Assembly: GCF_004349315.1 (NCBI RefSeq)
Contig: NZ_SMLH01000011.1
Span: 62,001 to 126,000 of the forward strand
Length of the DNA stretch: 64,000 nt
Reading direction: 5' to 3'
Source: Flavobacterium ranwuense
GTDB taxonomy: Bacteria > Bacteroidota > Bacteroidia > Flavobacteriales > Flavobacteriaceae
How positions within the stretch are numbered: position 1 is the first letter of the stretch; every line of letters begins with the position of its first letter. Of this stretch, positions 43,065 to 50,898 are shown in pieces. The notes below the pieces were generated by a model. It was given only the letters and a program-made list of their open reading frames with translations. It was not told the origin of the DNA and made no database searches. The translations under genes were made by a program, and so were the position numbers.

Positions 43065-44591
43065 ATGAAAAAGTATGGTATTACAATACTCGCGGCAATT
43101 ATGGTATTGTCAAGTTGCGAAAATGACTCTAATAAAGAGGAATCTCCTGAGTTAGTTGTTAATGAAAATGCTGCAACTTTCAAAGAAATTGGTTCCATTA
43201 CTATTGGTGGTGCCGGAGCAGCAGAAATAAGTGCGTATGATGAAGTTTCTAAAAAGTTATTTACCGTAAACAACAGTAATACAAATAGAATTGATATTAT
43301 TGATTTATCTAATCCATCTAGTCCAGTTTTTCTAACAAGTATCGATTTAACCCCATTTAATGGTGCTTCAAACAGTGTTGCAACATATAATGGAAAATTA
43401 GCAGTTGCATTAGAAGCAAAACCAAATAGACAAGATGCAGGAAAAGTGGTTGTTTTTGATACGGCTAATTACAGTCTGATCAAAGAAATTACGGTTGGTG
43501 CTTTACCGGATATGATTACTTTCTCACCTGACGGAAATTATATCATGACTGCTAATGAAGGAGAGCCAAATGATACCTATTCGATAGATCCGGATGGTTC
43601 CGTTTCTATTATTGCGGTCAACAATAATTATGCGGTGACGACTTTAAATTTCGGAAGTTTTAGCAGTCAATTGAGTACACTGAAAACAAAAGGATTCAGA
43701 ATTGCAAGTCCAACAAATAATTTTGCCTCTGATATTGAACCGGAATACATAACGATTTCTGCTGATTCAAAAACGGCTTGGGTGACTTTACAGGAAAACA
43801 ACGGGGTGGCTAAAATTGATTTGGCAACTAAAACAATCACGAATGTATTTCCATTAGGCTACAAAGATTACAATCTTGCCGAAAATGCAATTGATATCAG
43901 TGATAAAGATGGTGGCGTTTTGATGAATACTTGGAAAGCGAAAGGAATGTTTCAACCGGATGCGATCACTAATTTCGAAATCAATAAAATCCCTTATTTT
44001 GTTACTGCAAATGAAGGAGATGCTAGAGAATACAGTGCTTTTGTTGATGTAAAAAGAATCAGCAGTTCCTCTGTTCTTCTGGATCCAATAGCATTTCCAA
44101 ATGCCGTAGCTTTAAAGGCCGAGGCTAGCATGGGAAGATTGAATATCAATACCAAAATGGGTGACACGGACGGTGATGGTGATTTTGACGAATTAGTTTC
44201 TTTTGGAGCCCGTTCTTTTTCAATTTGGAATGGAAATACAGGAGAAATGGTATTTGACAGTAAAAATGAATTAGACAAGAAAGCGCAAGAATTTGGTGTG
44301 TATGATGATACAAGAAGTGATGATAAATCAGTAGAACCAGAATCAGTTGTGGTTACTAAAATGGGCGATAAAACGATTCTTTTTGTTGGATTAGAGCGAG
44401 TAGATGCGGTTATGGTATATGATGTTACCAATCCTGCGGCCCCAAAATTTTTGCAGGCTTTCAAAACAGGAGATGCTCCAGAAGGATTGCTTTTTATTCC
44501 AGCTTCGAAAAGCCCTAACAAAAGAAGTTTAGTGGTGGTCAGCAGTGAAGGGGATGGTGTCGTTAAAATATTCCAGCCAGATTTGAATTAA
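43065..44591 (+). CDS. Choice-of-anchor I domain lipoprotein (beta-propeller type)
   Basis: The start at 43065 gives MKKYGITILAAIMVLSSCEN, with lipidated Cys18, and 508 residues. The choice-of-anchor I family sequence follows: AEISAYDEVSKKLFTVNNSN, PDMITFSPDGNYIMTANEGE, YFVTANEGDAREYSAF and VSSEGDGVVKIFQPDLN at the end. The repeated propeller-like strands and alkaline-phosphatase-associated sequences suggest a surface or periplasmic protein of unknown role. An upstream in-frame ATG at 43041 would disrupt the lipoprotein signal. It lies between the two genes of the agmatine pathway. Confidence 0.88.
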   Translation: MKKYGITILAAIMVLSSCENDSNKEESPELVVNENAATFKEIGSITIGGAGAAEISAYDEVSKKLFTVNNSNTNRIDIIDLSNPSSPVFLTSIDLTPFNGASNSVATYNGKLAVALEAKPNRQDAGKVVVFDTANYSLIKEITVGALPDMITFSPDGNYIMTANEGEPNDTYSIDPDGSVSIIAVNNNYAVTTLNFGSFSSQLSTLKTKGFRIASPTNNFASDIEPEYITISADSKTAWVTLQENNGVAKIDLATKTITNVFPLGYKDYNLAENAIDISDKDGGVLMNTWKAKGMFQPDAITNFEINKIPYFVTANEGDAREYSAFVDVKRISSSSVLLDPIAFPNAVALKAEASMGRLNINTKMGDTDGDGDFDELVSFGARSFSIWNGNTGEMVFDSKNELDKKAQEFGVYDDTRSDDKSVEPESVVVTKMGDKTILFVGLERVDAVMVYDVTNPAAPKFLQAFKTGDAPEGLLFIPASKSPNKRSLVVVSSEGDGVVKIFQPDLN

Positions 44592-44607
44592 GAGCTTATT
44601 TTTAAAT

Positions 44608-44650
44608 AAAAATCCCTGCTGAGAAATCATTCTAAGCAGGGATTTTTTTA
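44608..44650. terminator. Bidirectional terminator after the choice-of-anchor I gene
   Basis: AAATCCCTGCT (ending at 44620) pairs with AGCAGGGATTT (starting at 44635), with A on the left and T on the right. It stands between convergent genes. Confidence 0.85.
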
Positions 44651-44665
44651 TTATCGAAAGATGAT

Positions 44666-45553
44666 TTAGTCAATAGCTCTTTTTGTAATATCACCAAAAG
44701 CGTCAATTCTTCGGTCTCTAAAGAACGGCCAATTCTGACGTACATTTTCTTGTAAATCTAAATCCACTTCGGCAATCAGAATTTCTTCTTTATCGTGTGA
44801 GGCTTGCGCCAAAATTTCGCCTTGCGGACCCGCAATAAACGAAGATCCCCAAAACTGGATTCCCGCCGTATCAGGTAAGTATTGCTCTAAACCAATTCTA
44901 TTTGCTGCTGCAACATAAACACCATTGGCAACTGCGTGGCCTTTCATTACACTCATCCAAGCGCCATGTTGGTTTGTACCATATTCATCTTTTTCTGCTG
45001 GATGCCAACCAATTGCTGTTGGGTAAAATAACACTTCGGCTCCTTGTAAAGCAGTCAAACGAGCCGCTTCGGGATACCATTGATCCCAACAAATTAATGT
45101 TCCAATTTTTCCTTTTTGAGTTGGAATGGTTTTGAAACCTAAATCACCAGGCGTGAAATAGAATTTTTCATAAAAATGAGGATCATCAGGAATGTGCATT
45201 TTACGATACAATCCTGCTTCCGAACCATCCGTATCAATGATGTACGCACTATTATGGTAAATTCCTGCCATTCTTTTTTCGAAGAAAGGAACAATAATCA
45301 CTACGCCTAATTCTTTTGCCAAAGCGCTAAAAGCAATAAACGAAGTACTGTACAATGGTTCTGCCAAAGCAAAATTATCTACATCTTCGCTTTGACAAAA
45401 ATAATGACTGCTGTATAATTCGGGTAACGAAATCACCTCGGCACCAAGGTTGGCGGCATCACGAACCCAACTCAAACATTTTTTCAAGTTGTTTTCGGCA
45501 ATATCATTAAGATTCAATTGAATGACCGCTATTTTGTATTTCTTGTTTGGCAT
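44666..45553 (-). CDS. aguB: N-carbamoylputrescine amidase (carbon-nitrogen hydrolase)
   Basis: AguB turns N-carbamoylputrescine into putrescine, carbon dioxide and ammonia. The start at 45553 gives MPNKKYKIAVIQLNLNDIAE and 295 residues. The nitrilase-type triad is present: Glu in EVISLPELYSSHYFC, Lys in LYRKMHIPDDPHFYEKF, Cys in LICWDQWYPEAARLT. Together with agmatine deiminase at 41839 it forms the two-step route from agmatine to putrescine. Confidence 0.93.
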   Translation of the reverse strand: MPNKKYKIAVIQLNLNDIAENNLKKCLSWVRDAANLGAEVISLPELYSSHYFCQSEDVDNFALAEPLYSTSFIAFSALAKELGVVIIVPFFEKRMAGIYHNSAYIIDTDGSEAGLYRKMHIPDDPHFYEKFYFTPGDLGFKTIPTQKGKIGTLICWDQWYPEAARLTALQGAEVLFYPTAIGWHPAEKDEYGTNQHGAWMSVMKGHAVANGVYVAAANRIGLEQYLPDTAGIQFWGSSFIAGPQGEILAQASHDKEEILIAEVDLDLQENVRQNWPFFRDRRIDAFGDITKRAID

Positions 45554-45617
45554 GACTAAAAATTTAGACTGCAAAAATAGTGAATTTTATAAAGAGTAGA
45601 AAATAGGGGTACTGTGT

Positions 45618-45636
45618 TTTTTAGGTTTTAAATAGT
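45618..45636. repeat. 19-bp direct repeat, left copy (in the 45554-45865 gap)
   Basis: TTTTTAGGTTTTAAATAGT occurs here and again at 46719-46737. The matching continues weakly to the right (CTTTGGAAATATT against TTGAGGATATTT). The 312-bp gap holds no gene; a weak TATTTTTG box at about 45780 might be the promoter of the small gene at 45866. Confidence 0.7.
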
Positions 45637-45865
45637 CTTTGGAAATATTGTTTTAAGAACTTCAATGAAGATGAGAGAAGTGATCTAAAGGGTATAGAGA
45701 ATAATTGCCGATACTAGCAATACTTTGAGCAGGAGAAAAATTAATATAAAATTGGCATTAACAAAGTCAAGGTGGTTTTATTTTTGTATGGAGTATTACA
45801 GCTAATAAAACGGGTTCAGTTTTACTACAATAGTGTAACTTATAATTAATTAAATTTTTACAATT

Positions 45866-46147
45866 ATGACAGAAGAATTCAAAATCATCGATAAAAAAGA
45901 CATCGCTCTTCTTAAATTTCCTGCAACAGATGTTCTTGACGATGTGGAGGAAATAAAAACTCGGATAAGCGATATCAATAGGGCTTTGTCATTGGGTAAT
46001 TTAGAGCATTCAAAAATTAAAATTTTCTTTGAAGATGACGAATCCAAAAAAATAGTAGATACTACGGTTTGGGGAGTTACAGACAAAAATGTTATGCTAA
46101 AGCAAGGTGTGATGATTCCAATTCACAGGATATATAAGTTGTTTTAG
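45866..46147 (+). CDS. Small conserved-looking protein of unknown function (93 aa)
   Basis: The protein reads MTEEFKIIDKKDIALLKFPA ... VEEIKTRISDINRALSLGNL ... KQGVMIPIHRIYKLF. It has no signal, membrane segment or known motif. Codon use and charge look like a real gene, and the start is preceded by an A/T-rich leader. I do not recognise the family. It lies between the two 19-bp direct repeats at 45618 and 46719. Confidence 0.65.
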   Translation: MTEEFKIIDKKDIALLKFPATDVLDDVEEIKTRISDINRALSLGNLEHSKIKIFFEDDESKKIVDTTVWGVTDKNVMLKQGVMIPIHRIYKLF

Positions 46148-46221
46148 TGTAGTATTCTTTAATTATTTGGAATGGTTCTTTTCACAATTAGCGGTATCGC
46201 TAAGAGTTGTTTTTTTACGGA

Positions 46222-46626
46222 TTATTTATCCATTTTATTTGCCGAGCCAATTAGGGTAACATCTACAAGTTCCAGAGATTTAACCATATCTTTAACAGTC
46301 TCCTTGTATTTCTTAAAATGAGTAGTTTCTATGTGTGATTTGTATGCCGTTGTATCAGCATATATTTCAAGTATTGTGATGTGTGATGGTTCGGTTTTGT
46401 CCGCAACGGCGTAATAAGTTAACACTCCTGGCTCAAGACGAACTGCAGTAGTCATTTGTTCTTTTAACGCAATAGTATACTTGTCCAATTGCAATGGATC
46501 AACTTTAATTTTTGCCAATCTTACCATTTGAATTTTTTCCTGAGCCACAGTATTTGTACTAAAGGAAAGTATAAATAAAGTGACTATTGCAGTCAGCAAT
46601 TTATGGGTTGGTTTAAATATTTTCAT
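46222..46626 (-). CDS. Exported antibiotic-biosynthesis-monooxygenase (ABM) domain protein
   Basis: The 134-residue protein has a signal peptide (HKLLTAIVTLFILSFSTNTVAQ) and an ABM/YgiN-type dimeric alpha-beta barrel: MVRLAKIKVDPLQLDKYTIA, RLEPGVLTYYAVADKTEPSH and HIETTHFKKYKETVKDMVKS. Such proteins are usually cytoplasmic quinol or heme oxygenases, so export is unusual. Activity unknown. The second 19-bp direct repeat (46719) lies upstream. Confidence 0.83.
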   Translation of the reverse strand: MKIFKPTHKLLTAIVTLFILSFSTNTVAQEKIQMVRLAKIKVDPLQLDKYTIALKEQMTTAVRLEPGVLTYYAVADKTEPSHITILEIYADTTAYKSHIETTHFKKYKETVKDMVKSLELVDVTLIGSANKMDK

Positions 46627-46718
46627 ATTTATTGTATTGAAGTTTAAATTATAATAGTCAAGAGTCTTTTTTGATATTTGTCAATAAGTTGTTTGCTTAT
46701 GTTCGAGTTCACGAGCGG

Positions 46719-46737
46719 TTTTTAGGTTTTAAATAGT
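46719..46737. repeat. 19-bp direct repeat, right copy
   Basis: TTTTTAGGTTTTAAATAGT is identical to 45618-45636. The two copies enclose the 93-residue gene and the ABM gene. Confidence 0.7.
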
Positions 46738-46776
46738 TTGAGGATATTTCTTATTTTGATTTTCTCATGACGACTC

Positions 46777-46862
46777 CGAAGTCAGGAGACTTCGTAGAGC
46801 GGGTGTTTCATTGTTCGTGCTACGCACGCAACGAAACTCTAACTGTTAGCTGTAGTGCTTTT
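46777..46862. repeat. Nested palindromes and cassette-border site after the DUF4468 gene
   Basis: CGAAGTC/GACTTCG (46777-46794), then a larger hairpin with outer arms GTTTCATTG/CAACGAAAC (46805-46837, one G-U) and inner CGTGC/GCACG, then CTAACTGTTAG (46840-46850). The last part, TTAGCTGTAGTGCTTTT at 46846-46862, is identical to 47415-47431. Both copies lie directly at the 3' end of a leftward gene. Confidence 0.65.
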
Positions 46863-47360
46863 TCACCAATCGTTTTTCTTGCTTGCATTTTGTAGAATAT
46901 ATTTTTTCAAACTATCAATTGAAGTTTTTATATCTTTTTCAGTTGATTTAAAGATTGATTTTTTAAATCCTAAATTTTTACTTTCAAAATCCATACTTCC
47001 TGAACCTGTACTATAATAACTGAAGTTAGAATAAGTATAACGCATTTTTCCATCTTTAAAATCTAAAACTAAAGTGTGAGAAATAAAGCCCTCTTTCATA
47101 AACAGTGTTGAACTGAAATTACCTTTGACAATTATTTTTAAACTTTCTTTATCTGCTAATTGAATAACGTCTTTGGCCGATTTATAATTTAGGCTAATCC
47201 ATTCTTTAGCTCGAGTAAAAATCACTTCACCTTTTAAACTATCAAGCTTAACTATTTCACTAGCTTCATATTTTTGAGAAATACTGTCTTTTTTAATGTT
47301 TTGTCCAAATGTGTTTATTGAGAAAAGAGTAAATAAACATAAAGTAAATAATTGTTTCAT
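46863..47360 (-). CDS. Exported DUF4468 domain protein
   Basis: The 165-residue protein has a signal peptide (MKQLFTLCLFTLFSINTFGQ) and the TBP-like DUF4468 fold: SLKGEVIFTRAKEWISLNYK, KESLKIIVKGNFSS, and VLDFKDGKMRYTYSNFSYYS. DUF4468 proteins are common, exported and without known function in Bacteroidetes. Its stop codon abuts the border site TTAGCTGTAGTGCTTTT, and a related site stands before its start, so it looks like a gene cassette. Confidence 0.8.
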   Translation of the reverse strand: MKQLFTLCLFTLFSINTFGQNIKKDSISQKYEASEIVKLDSLKGEVIFTRAKEWISLNYKSAKDVIQLADKESLKIIVKGNFSSTLFMKEGFISHTLVLDFKDGKMRYTYSNFSYYSTGSGSMDFESKNLGFKKSIFKSTEKDIKTSIDSLKKYILQNASKKNDW

Positions 47361-47388
47361 AATGATTTTTTAGATTTCTTTTTTTTCT

Positions 47389-47430
47389 GCATTGTCATTA
47401 CAGCTGACTTAGTTTTAGCTGTAGTGCTTT
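47389..47430. other. attC-like imperfect palindrome between DUF4468 and cyclase-like genes
   Basis: On the plus strand GCATTGTCATTACAGCTGA (47389-47407) is followed, after a short spacer, by TTAGCTGTAGTGC (47415-47427). CATTACAGCT and AGCTGTAGTG pair imperfectly (one G-T type mismatch). It forms a stem of about ten base pairs with an unpaired base, the general shape of an attC site. The core GTTRRRY is not matched exactly. Confidence 0.45.
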
Positions 47431-48143
47431 TATGTTTGTAGTGAGTTGAAAAATTTAATAGTATTTTCAATCTTTATTTCAACATCATCGTTTATTTCCT
47501 TGTTATGCTTGCTAAATGCTTTTCTAATATCTTCTGGATTTTTTATAAGTTGATATATTGTCCAATCCATAGCTAACTCTTCTTTTTCTGAACCATCTTT
47601 TTGTGGAACATTATATTTAGTGATTATTGGATTTTTTTTATTATTAATCAAGTGATTTACTAAATCTTCATTCTCTTTTGGTACTATATCAAAACATTCT
47701 TTATCGACAATTCCGCCAGCCCATTGTTGTTTAGATTCTAAATTATAAGCTTTAGTTAAACCTTTTCCAACGATTGTAGTTCCTCTTTTATTTTCTACAG
47801 AAACAGGACCAAAAGATAGTGCTCCTCGAATTGGGATTCCATCTGCGAGGCAACTTCCAATCAACATTCTGCAATATGAAATTATATATAAAAGCCCTCT
47901 TTGAGTTAAAGTGTCTTGAATAAAAATTATACTATCAGAGATAACATAGATTTGAATTTTTAATGTTTCTAACTCTTCTCGTGGAGTTATCATACCTAAA
48001 AACAAATTAGTAGCTTCTTCTGCATTTTCTAAACTGTCATATAATCCAAACTGGTAGGCTTCCATTAATTCTTCGTGAGAATTTTTTTCTACCATATTCT
48101 TGAAACCTAAAATATCAAAAAAAGCAACGAAAGAATTTTTCAT
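47430..48143 (-). CDS. Divergent class III nucleotidyl-cyclase-like protein
   Basis: The start at 48143 gives MKNSFVAFFDILGFKNMVEK and 237 residues; the frame is open seven codons further up. The layout of the class III cyclase fold is visible: FFDILGF with metal-type Asp10, IYVISDSIIF with the second Asp70, IRGALSFGPV, then GKGLTKAYNLESKQQWAGGI, which matches GxxVNxAxRLE. In that last motif the transition-state Asn and Arg are replaced by Thr130 and Asn134. So it may bind metal and nucleotide without normal cyclase activity, or make something else. No signal or membrane segment, and no partner effector gene is adjacent. It could also be called a conserved hypothetical protein. Confidence 0.62.
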   Translation of the reverse strand: MKNSFVAFFDILGFKNMVEKNSHEELMEAYQFGLYDSLENAEEATNLFLGMITPREELETLKIQIYVISDSIIFIQDTLTQRGLLYIISYCRMLIGSCLADGIPIRGALSFGPVSVENKRGTTIVGKGLTKAYNLESKQQWAGGIVDKECFDIVPKENEDLVNHLINNKKNPIITKYNVPQKDGSEKEELAMDWTIYQLIKNPEDIRKAFSKHNKEINDDVEIKIENTIKFFNSLQT

Positions 48144-48171
48144 ATTGGTGTTTTTTAAGTGCAATTTTGAC

Positions 48172-48212
48172 GCATTACAGCTAACTTGTATATACCCGTT
48201 ACAAAGTAGCGC
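48172..48212. other. attC-like site before the cyclase-like gene
   Basis: GCATTACAGCTAAC (48172-48185) and GTTACAAAGTAGCGC (48198-48212) pair imperfectly (GC..TAC..TAAC against GTTA..GTA..GC) across a 12-nt spacer. GTTAGCTGTAATGC on the minus strand shares its core with the border sites at 46846 and 47415. CCAATTTGG follows at about 48221. Confidence 0.45.
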
Positions 48213-48366
48213 TTATACACCCAATTTGGGATAGATTAGCGAAGGTTTGTTTCGCTTTATGTTCCTTCAAATATATTAAAATTTTCTTACAAATCGTTAA
48301 ATGGGTTTTTTATTAGCTGGATATTTTTTGTGCTTAATTGGATATATTTCTCTAAATTTAGAAATA

Positions 48367-48426
48367 GTTCTGCTCCTAAAAAAAACAGTACGGCATAAAA
48401 AAACACCAGCCTTTCGACTGATGTTC
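48367..48426 (-). terminator. Terminator of the DUF808 gene (repeat-family copy 1)
   Basis: GTTCTGCTCCTAAAAAAAAC is followed by CGGCATAAAAAAACACCAGC and CTTTCGACTGATGTT. Read leftward, AACATCAG and CTGGTGTT pair and a run of T follows. Copies 2 and 3 are at 50078 and 50899. Confidence 0.75.
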
Positions 48427-48474
48427 TCCTTGTTTTTTAATTATGTATACTGCTAAAGTGTATTCAATTGCTGC

Positions 48475-49344
48475 TTACTTTTTGCCAATTATCTTTTTGA
48501 ACAGGGTTACAATTCCCAAAACAATTCCGCCGATTGTAAGTCCGATAAAAAATTCGGTTACGATGGCCGGTAATTGTGGTAATACATGATGTAAGAAATC
48601 GATATTATGTACAAATATACCGCCTGCCACTAATATCAAGGCGATAGTGCCAATAACGGATAGACTTTTGATGACTTTTGGCAGTGCTTGTACCAGTATA
48701 TTTCCTAAAGTTTTTGTGAAACTGCGTTCTTTGGTACTCAGTTGAATCAGTTTTAAACCTGCTTCATCCATTCTTACAATTAGGGCTACAATGCCGTAAA
48801 CACCTACGGTTGCTATTATTGCAATGATGGAAACAACCATAATCTGAGATAAAATGGGTTTTCCAATAACGGTACCCAGCGCAATAATCACGATTTCTAC
48901 GGATAAAATAAAATCGGTTACGATGGCTGATTTTATTTTTCCTTTTTCAAAGGCTAAAATTTGTTCTTCGGTCATCGGTTCCAACAAAATTTCGTGTTTT
49001 GCATGTTCGTGTGGAAAGAAGTATTCGTATATTTTTTCGGCACCTTCGTAAGCTAAATAAAGTCCGCCAAGTACTAAGATTATGATAACCGCCAAAGGGG
49101 AAAAAGCACTCAACAGAAAGGCAATGGGTAAAATGATTACTTTATTAATGAAAGAACCTTTTGCAATTGCCCATAATACGGGTAGTTCTCTTGAGGAGAT
49201 AAATCCGGAAGCTTTTTCGGCATTTACGGCTAAATCATCGCCTAAAATACCCGCTGTTTTTTTTGCTGCAAATTTACTCATTACTGCAACATCATCCATA
49301 ATTGCTGCGATATCATCTAATAGTGCGAAAAAACCTGATGCCAT
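48475..49344 (-). CDS. DUF808 (YedI-type) inner membrane protein
   Basis: The start at 49344 gives MASGFFALLDDIAAIMDDVA and 289 residues. The family marks are KFAAKKTAGILGDDLAVNAE, ISSRELPVLWAIAKGSFINK and FPHEHAKHEILLEP, with about six membrane segments. Function of DUF808 is unknown. The 15 upstream in-frame codons do not match the family start. A dispersed terminator copy lies downstream. Confidence 0.9.
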   Translation of the reverse strand: MASGFFALLDDIAAIMDDVAVMSKFAAKKTAGILGDDLAVNAEKASGFISSRELPVLWAIAKGSFINKVIILPIAFLLSAFSPLAVIIILVLGGLYLAYEGAEKIYEYFFPHEHAKHEILLEPMTEEQILAFEKGKIKSAIVTDFILSVEIVIIALGTVIGKPILSQIMVVSIIAIIATVGVYGIVALIVRMDEAGLKLIQLSTKERSFTKTLGNILVQALPKVIKSLSVIGTIALILVAGGIFVHNIDFLHHVLPQLPAIVTEFFIGLTIGGIVLGIVTLFKKIIGKK

Positions 49345-49545
49345 TTTGATTGTTTTAGAAACTGTGTTGATTTTGGTATTGTTTGCCAAAATTTGATTAA
49401 TGCGTTTTGTTTGTTTATTGGTGCGAAGCTAAAACTTTTTTTATTTACTCTATTTATAAAACGAGTGAATTTTTAGTTAATATTCACCCAAAACCTTTCT
49501 GTATTAGCGATACTGTTTTTAATTACTTTTGAAATAAAAATAATT

Positions 49546-50013
49546 ATGGGATTCAAACATGTATTTAAAGCTAAATTAGATTGGTTTTTTTCCAAAAAGG
49601 AAGCGGCGACGTATACTAAAAGTCATACCATAACTATTGACGGTAAGGCTGTTTTAAATGTTTCGGCTGCTAAAACTTTCAAAGGAGATCCAGCTTTGTA
49701 CAATCCCGAAGACCTGTTATTGAGTAGTGTGGTTTCCTGTCACATGATGTCTTACTTATATGTTTGTAAACAAAATGATATCGACGTGTTGTCTTATACA
49801 GATGAAGCAGAGGCAACTCTAGAGGTTTTGGCCGACGGTAGCGGTCGTTTTATTGCGATTAAACTGAATCCGAAAGTTCGTATTACTAACAAAGAAAAAA
49901 TAGAGGAGGCGCTTAGCTTACATAAAAAAGCAAACCAACTCTGTTTTATAGCCAATTCGTGTAATTTTCCAATTGTACACTTTCCAATTTGTGAAATTGA
50001 AACTATAGATTAA
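49546..50013 (+). CDS. OsmC-family protein
   Basis: The 155-residue protein has the OsmC fold: YTKSHTITIDGKAVLNVSAA, PEDLLLSSVVSCHMMSYLYV with the first redox-type Cys, and KANQLCFIANSCNFPIVHF with the second Cys. OsmC and Ohr proteins reduce organic hydroperoxides; this one fits the wider OsmC group. A TACTTTTG box at 49524-49531 may be the -7 part of its promoter. Confidence 0.88.
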   Translation: MGFKHVFKAKLDWFFSKKEAATYTKSHTITIDGKAVLNVSAAKTFKGDPALYNPEDLLLSSVVSCHMMSYLYVCKQNDIDVLSYTDEAEATLEVLADGSGRFIAIKLNPKVRITNKEKIEEALSLHKKANQLCFIANSCNFPIVHFPICEIETID

Positions 50014-50077
50014 AGTGGTTACGCATTTTTACTTTTTTTGGATACGGATTATAAAAATAGCAATTAAATCAGCCGGT

Positions 50078-50134
50078 TTACTCCTAAAAAACAGTATGGT
50101 ATAAAAAAAAACACCAGCCATTCGACTGATGTTT
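50078..50134 (-). terminator. Terminator of the 50161 lipoprotein gene (repeat-family copy 2)
   Basis: TTACTCCTAAAAAACAGTAT is followed by GGTATAAAAAAAAACACCAG and CCATTCGACTGATGTTT. It closely matches copies 1 and 3 and lies just after a leftward gene. Confidence 0.75.
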
Positions 50135-50160
50135 CTATAAAATTTAATTATTAAAGCAAA

Positions 50161-50574
50161 CTAGTTAATAACAATAGTATGAGTGATAAACTCCGTTTCA
50201 GATTTTCTGAATTTTAGATCATAACTTCCTTTAACCGTCGATTTGAATTTATAGGTTGTTGTTTTTGGTTCCGGTACCATTTTATCGCAAATATCAGATA
50301 AATATTTAGCTTCTACTTGTAACCCTTTTTCGGTTCCTATTGTCGCATCAATAAATTTATTGAAGTCTCCACAGCTATTGTCCACTTTAAAGACAACGTC
50401 CAAAGTGATGATTTCATCTACTTTTCCTGTTGTTGGACCTTTTACCTCTGTTACAAAAGCATTTTTTGTAATCAGTTGTGGAACGCTTTGTGCATCATCA
50501 TCATTACTACAAGAAGTTAATGCTGTTGCTGCGAATAATACGAATAGAATCGATTGTAATTTGAATTTTTTCAT
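50161..50574 (-). CDS. Small exported lipoprotein of unknown function
   Basis: The 137-residue protein has a lipoprotein signal (LFVLFAATALTSCSNDDD, lipidated Cys22, followed by an Asp-rich run that in Bacteroidetes can direct lipoproteins to the surface). The rest reads EVKGPTTGKVDEIITLDVVF, DNSCGDFNKFIDATIG and YKFKSTVKGSYDLKFRKSET, an Ig-like beta pattern. No family is recognised with confidence. Confidence 0.75.
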   Translation of the reverse strand: MKKFKLQSILFVLFAATALTSCSNDDDAQSVPQLITKNAFVTEVKGPTTGKVDEIITLDVVFKVDNSCGDFNKFIDATIGTEKGLQVEAKYLSDICDKMVPEPKTTTYKFKSTVKGSYDLKFRKSETEFITHTIVIN

Positions 50575-50767
50575 AATAAAATTATTTGTTTATAATTATA
50601 CTATAGATGTTTTTAAACAGGCATGGTTGCTTATCTAAACGTTAAATAATTTTTATTAGTTTTTAATTGTTTATAAATCAATAATTTATGTTTTTAATGT
50701 TATGGCTTTATCGGAATGGCAAACTAGAAAAAAATTCTACAAATAATTATGAAAATGATAGTTGTCT

Positions 50768-50880
50768 ATAGCCCCGATGGTAGCAAGTATCCTTTTTATA
50801 AACGCTTTTAACCCTGTCAAAGTTTTTAATGCTGAAAAGGTTGCGTTTAAAAAAGATACAGCGGACAGCGGGACAACTCG
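50768..50880 (+). repeat. Dispersed palindromic element, copy D (in the 50575-50977 gap)
   Basis: The gap between the lipoprotein start and the clpB end has no gene. The element reads ATAGCCCCGATGGTAGCAAG (50768-50787), an inner stem AAACGC against GCGTTT, then AAAGATACAGCGGACAGCGG near 50852-50871. A second palindrome-like word (AACCCTGTCAAAG) is nested in its middle. A terminator copy follows at 50899. Confidence 0.75.
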
Positions 50881-50898
50881 TGATGAAAATATATAAAC

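Noticed and set aside
47430..49344. Pycsar- or CBASS-type defence operon of the cyclase-like gene and DUF808
   Set aside because: DUF808 is a widespread membrane protein with its own terminator, and the cyclase-like protein lacks the catalytic pair. No effector domain is adjacent.
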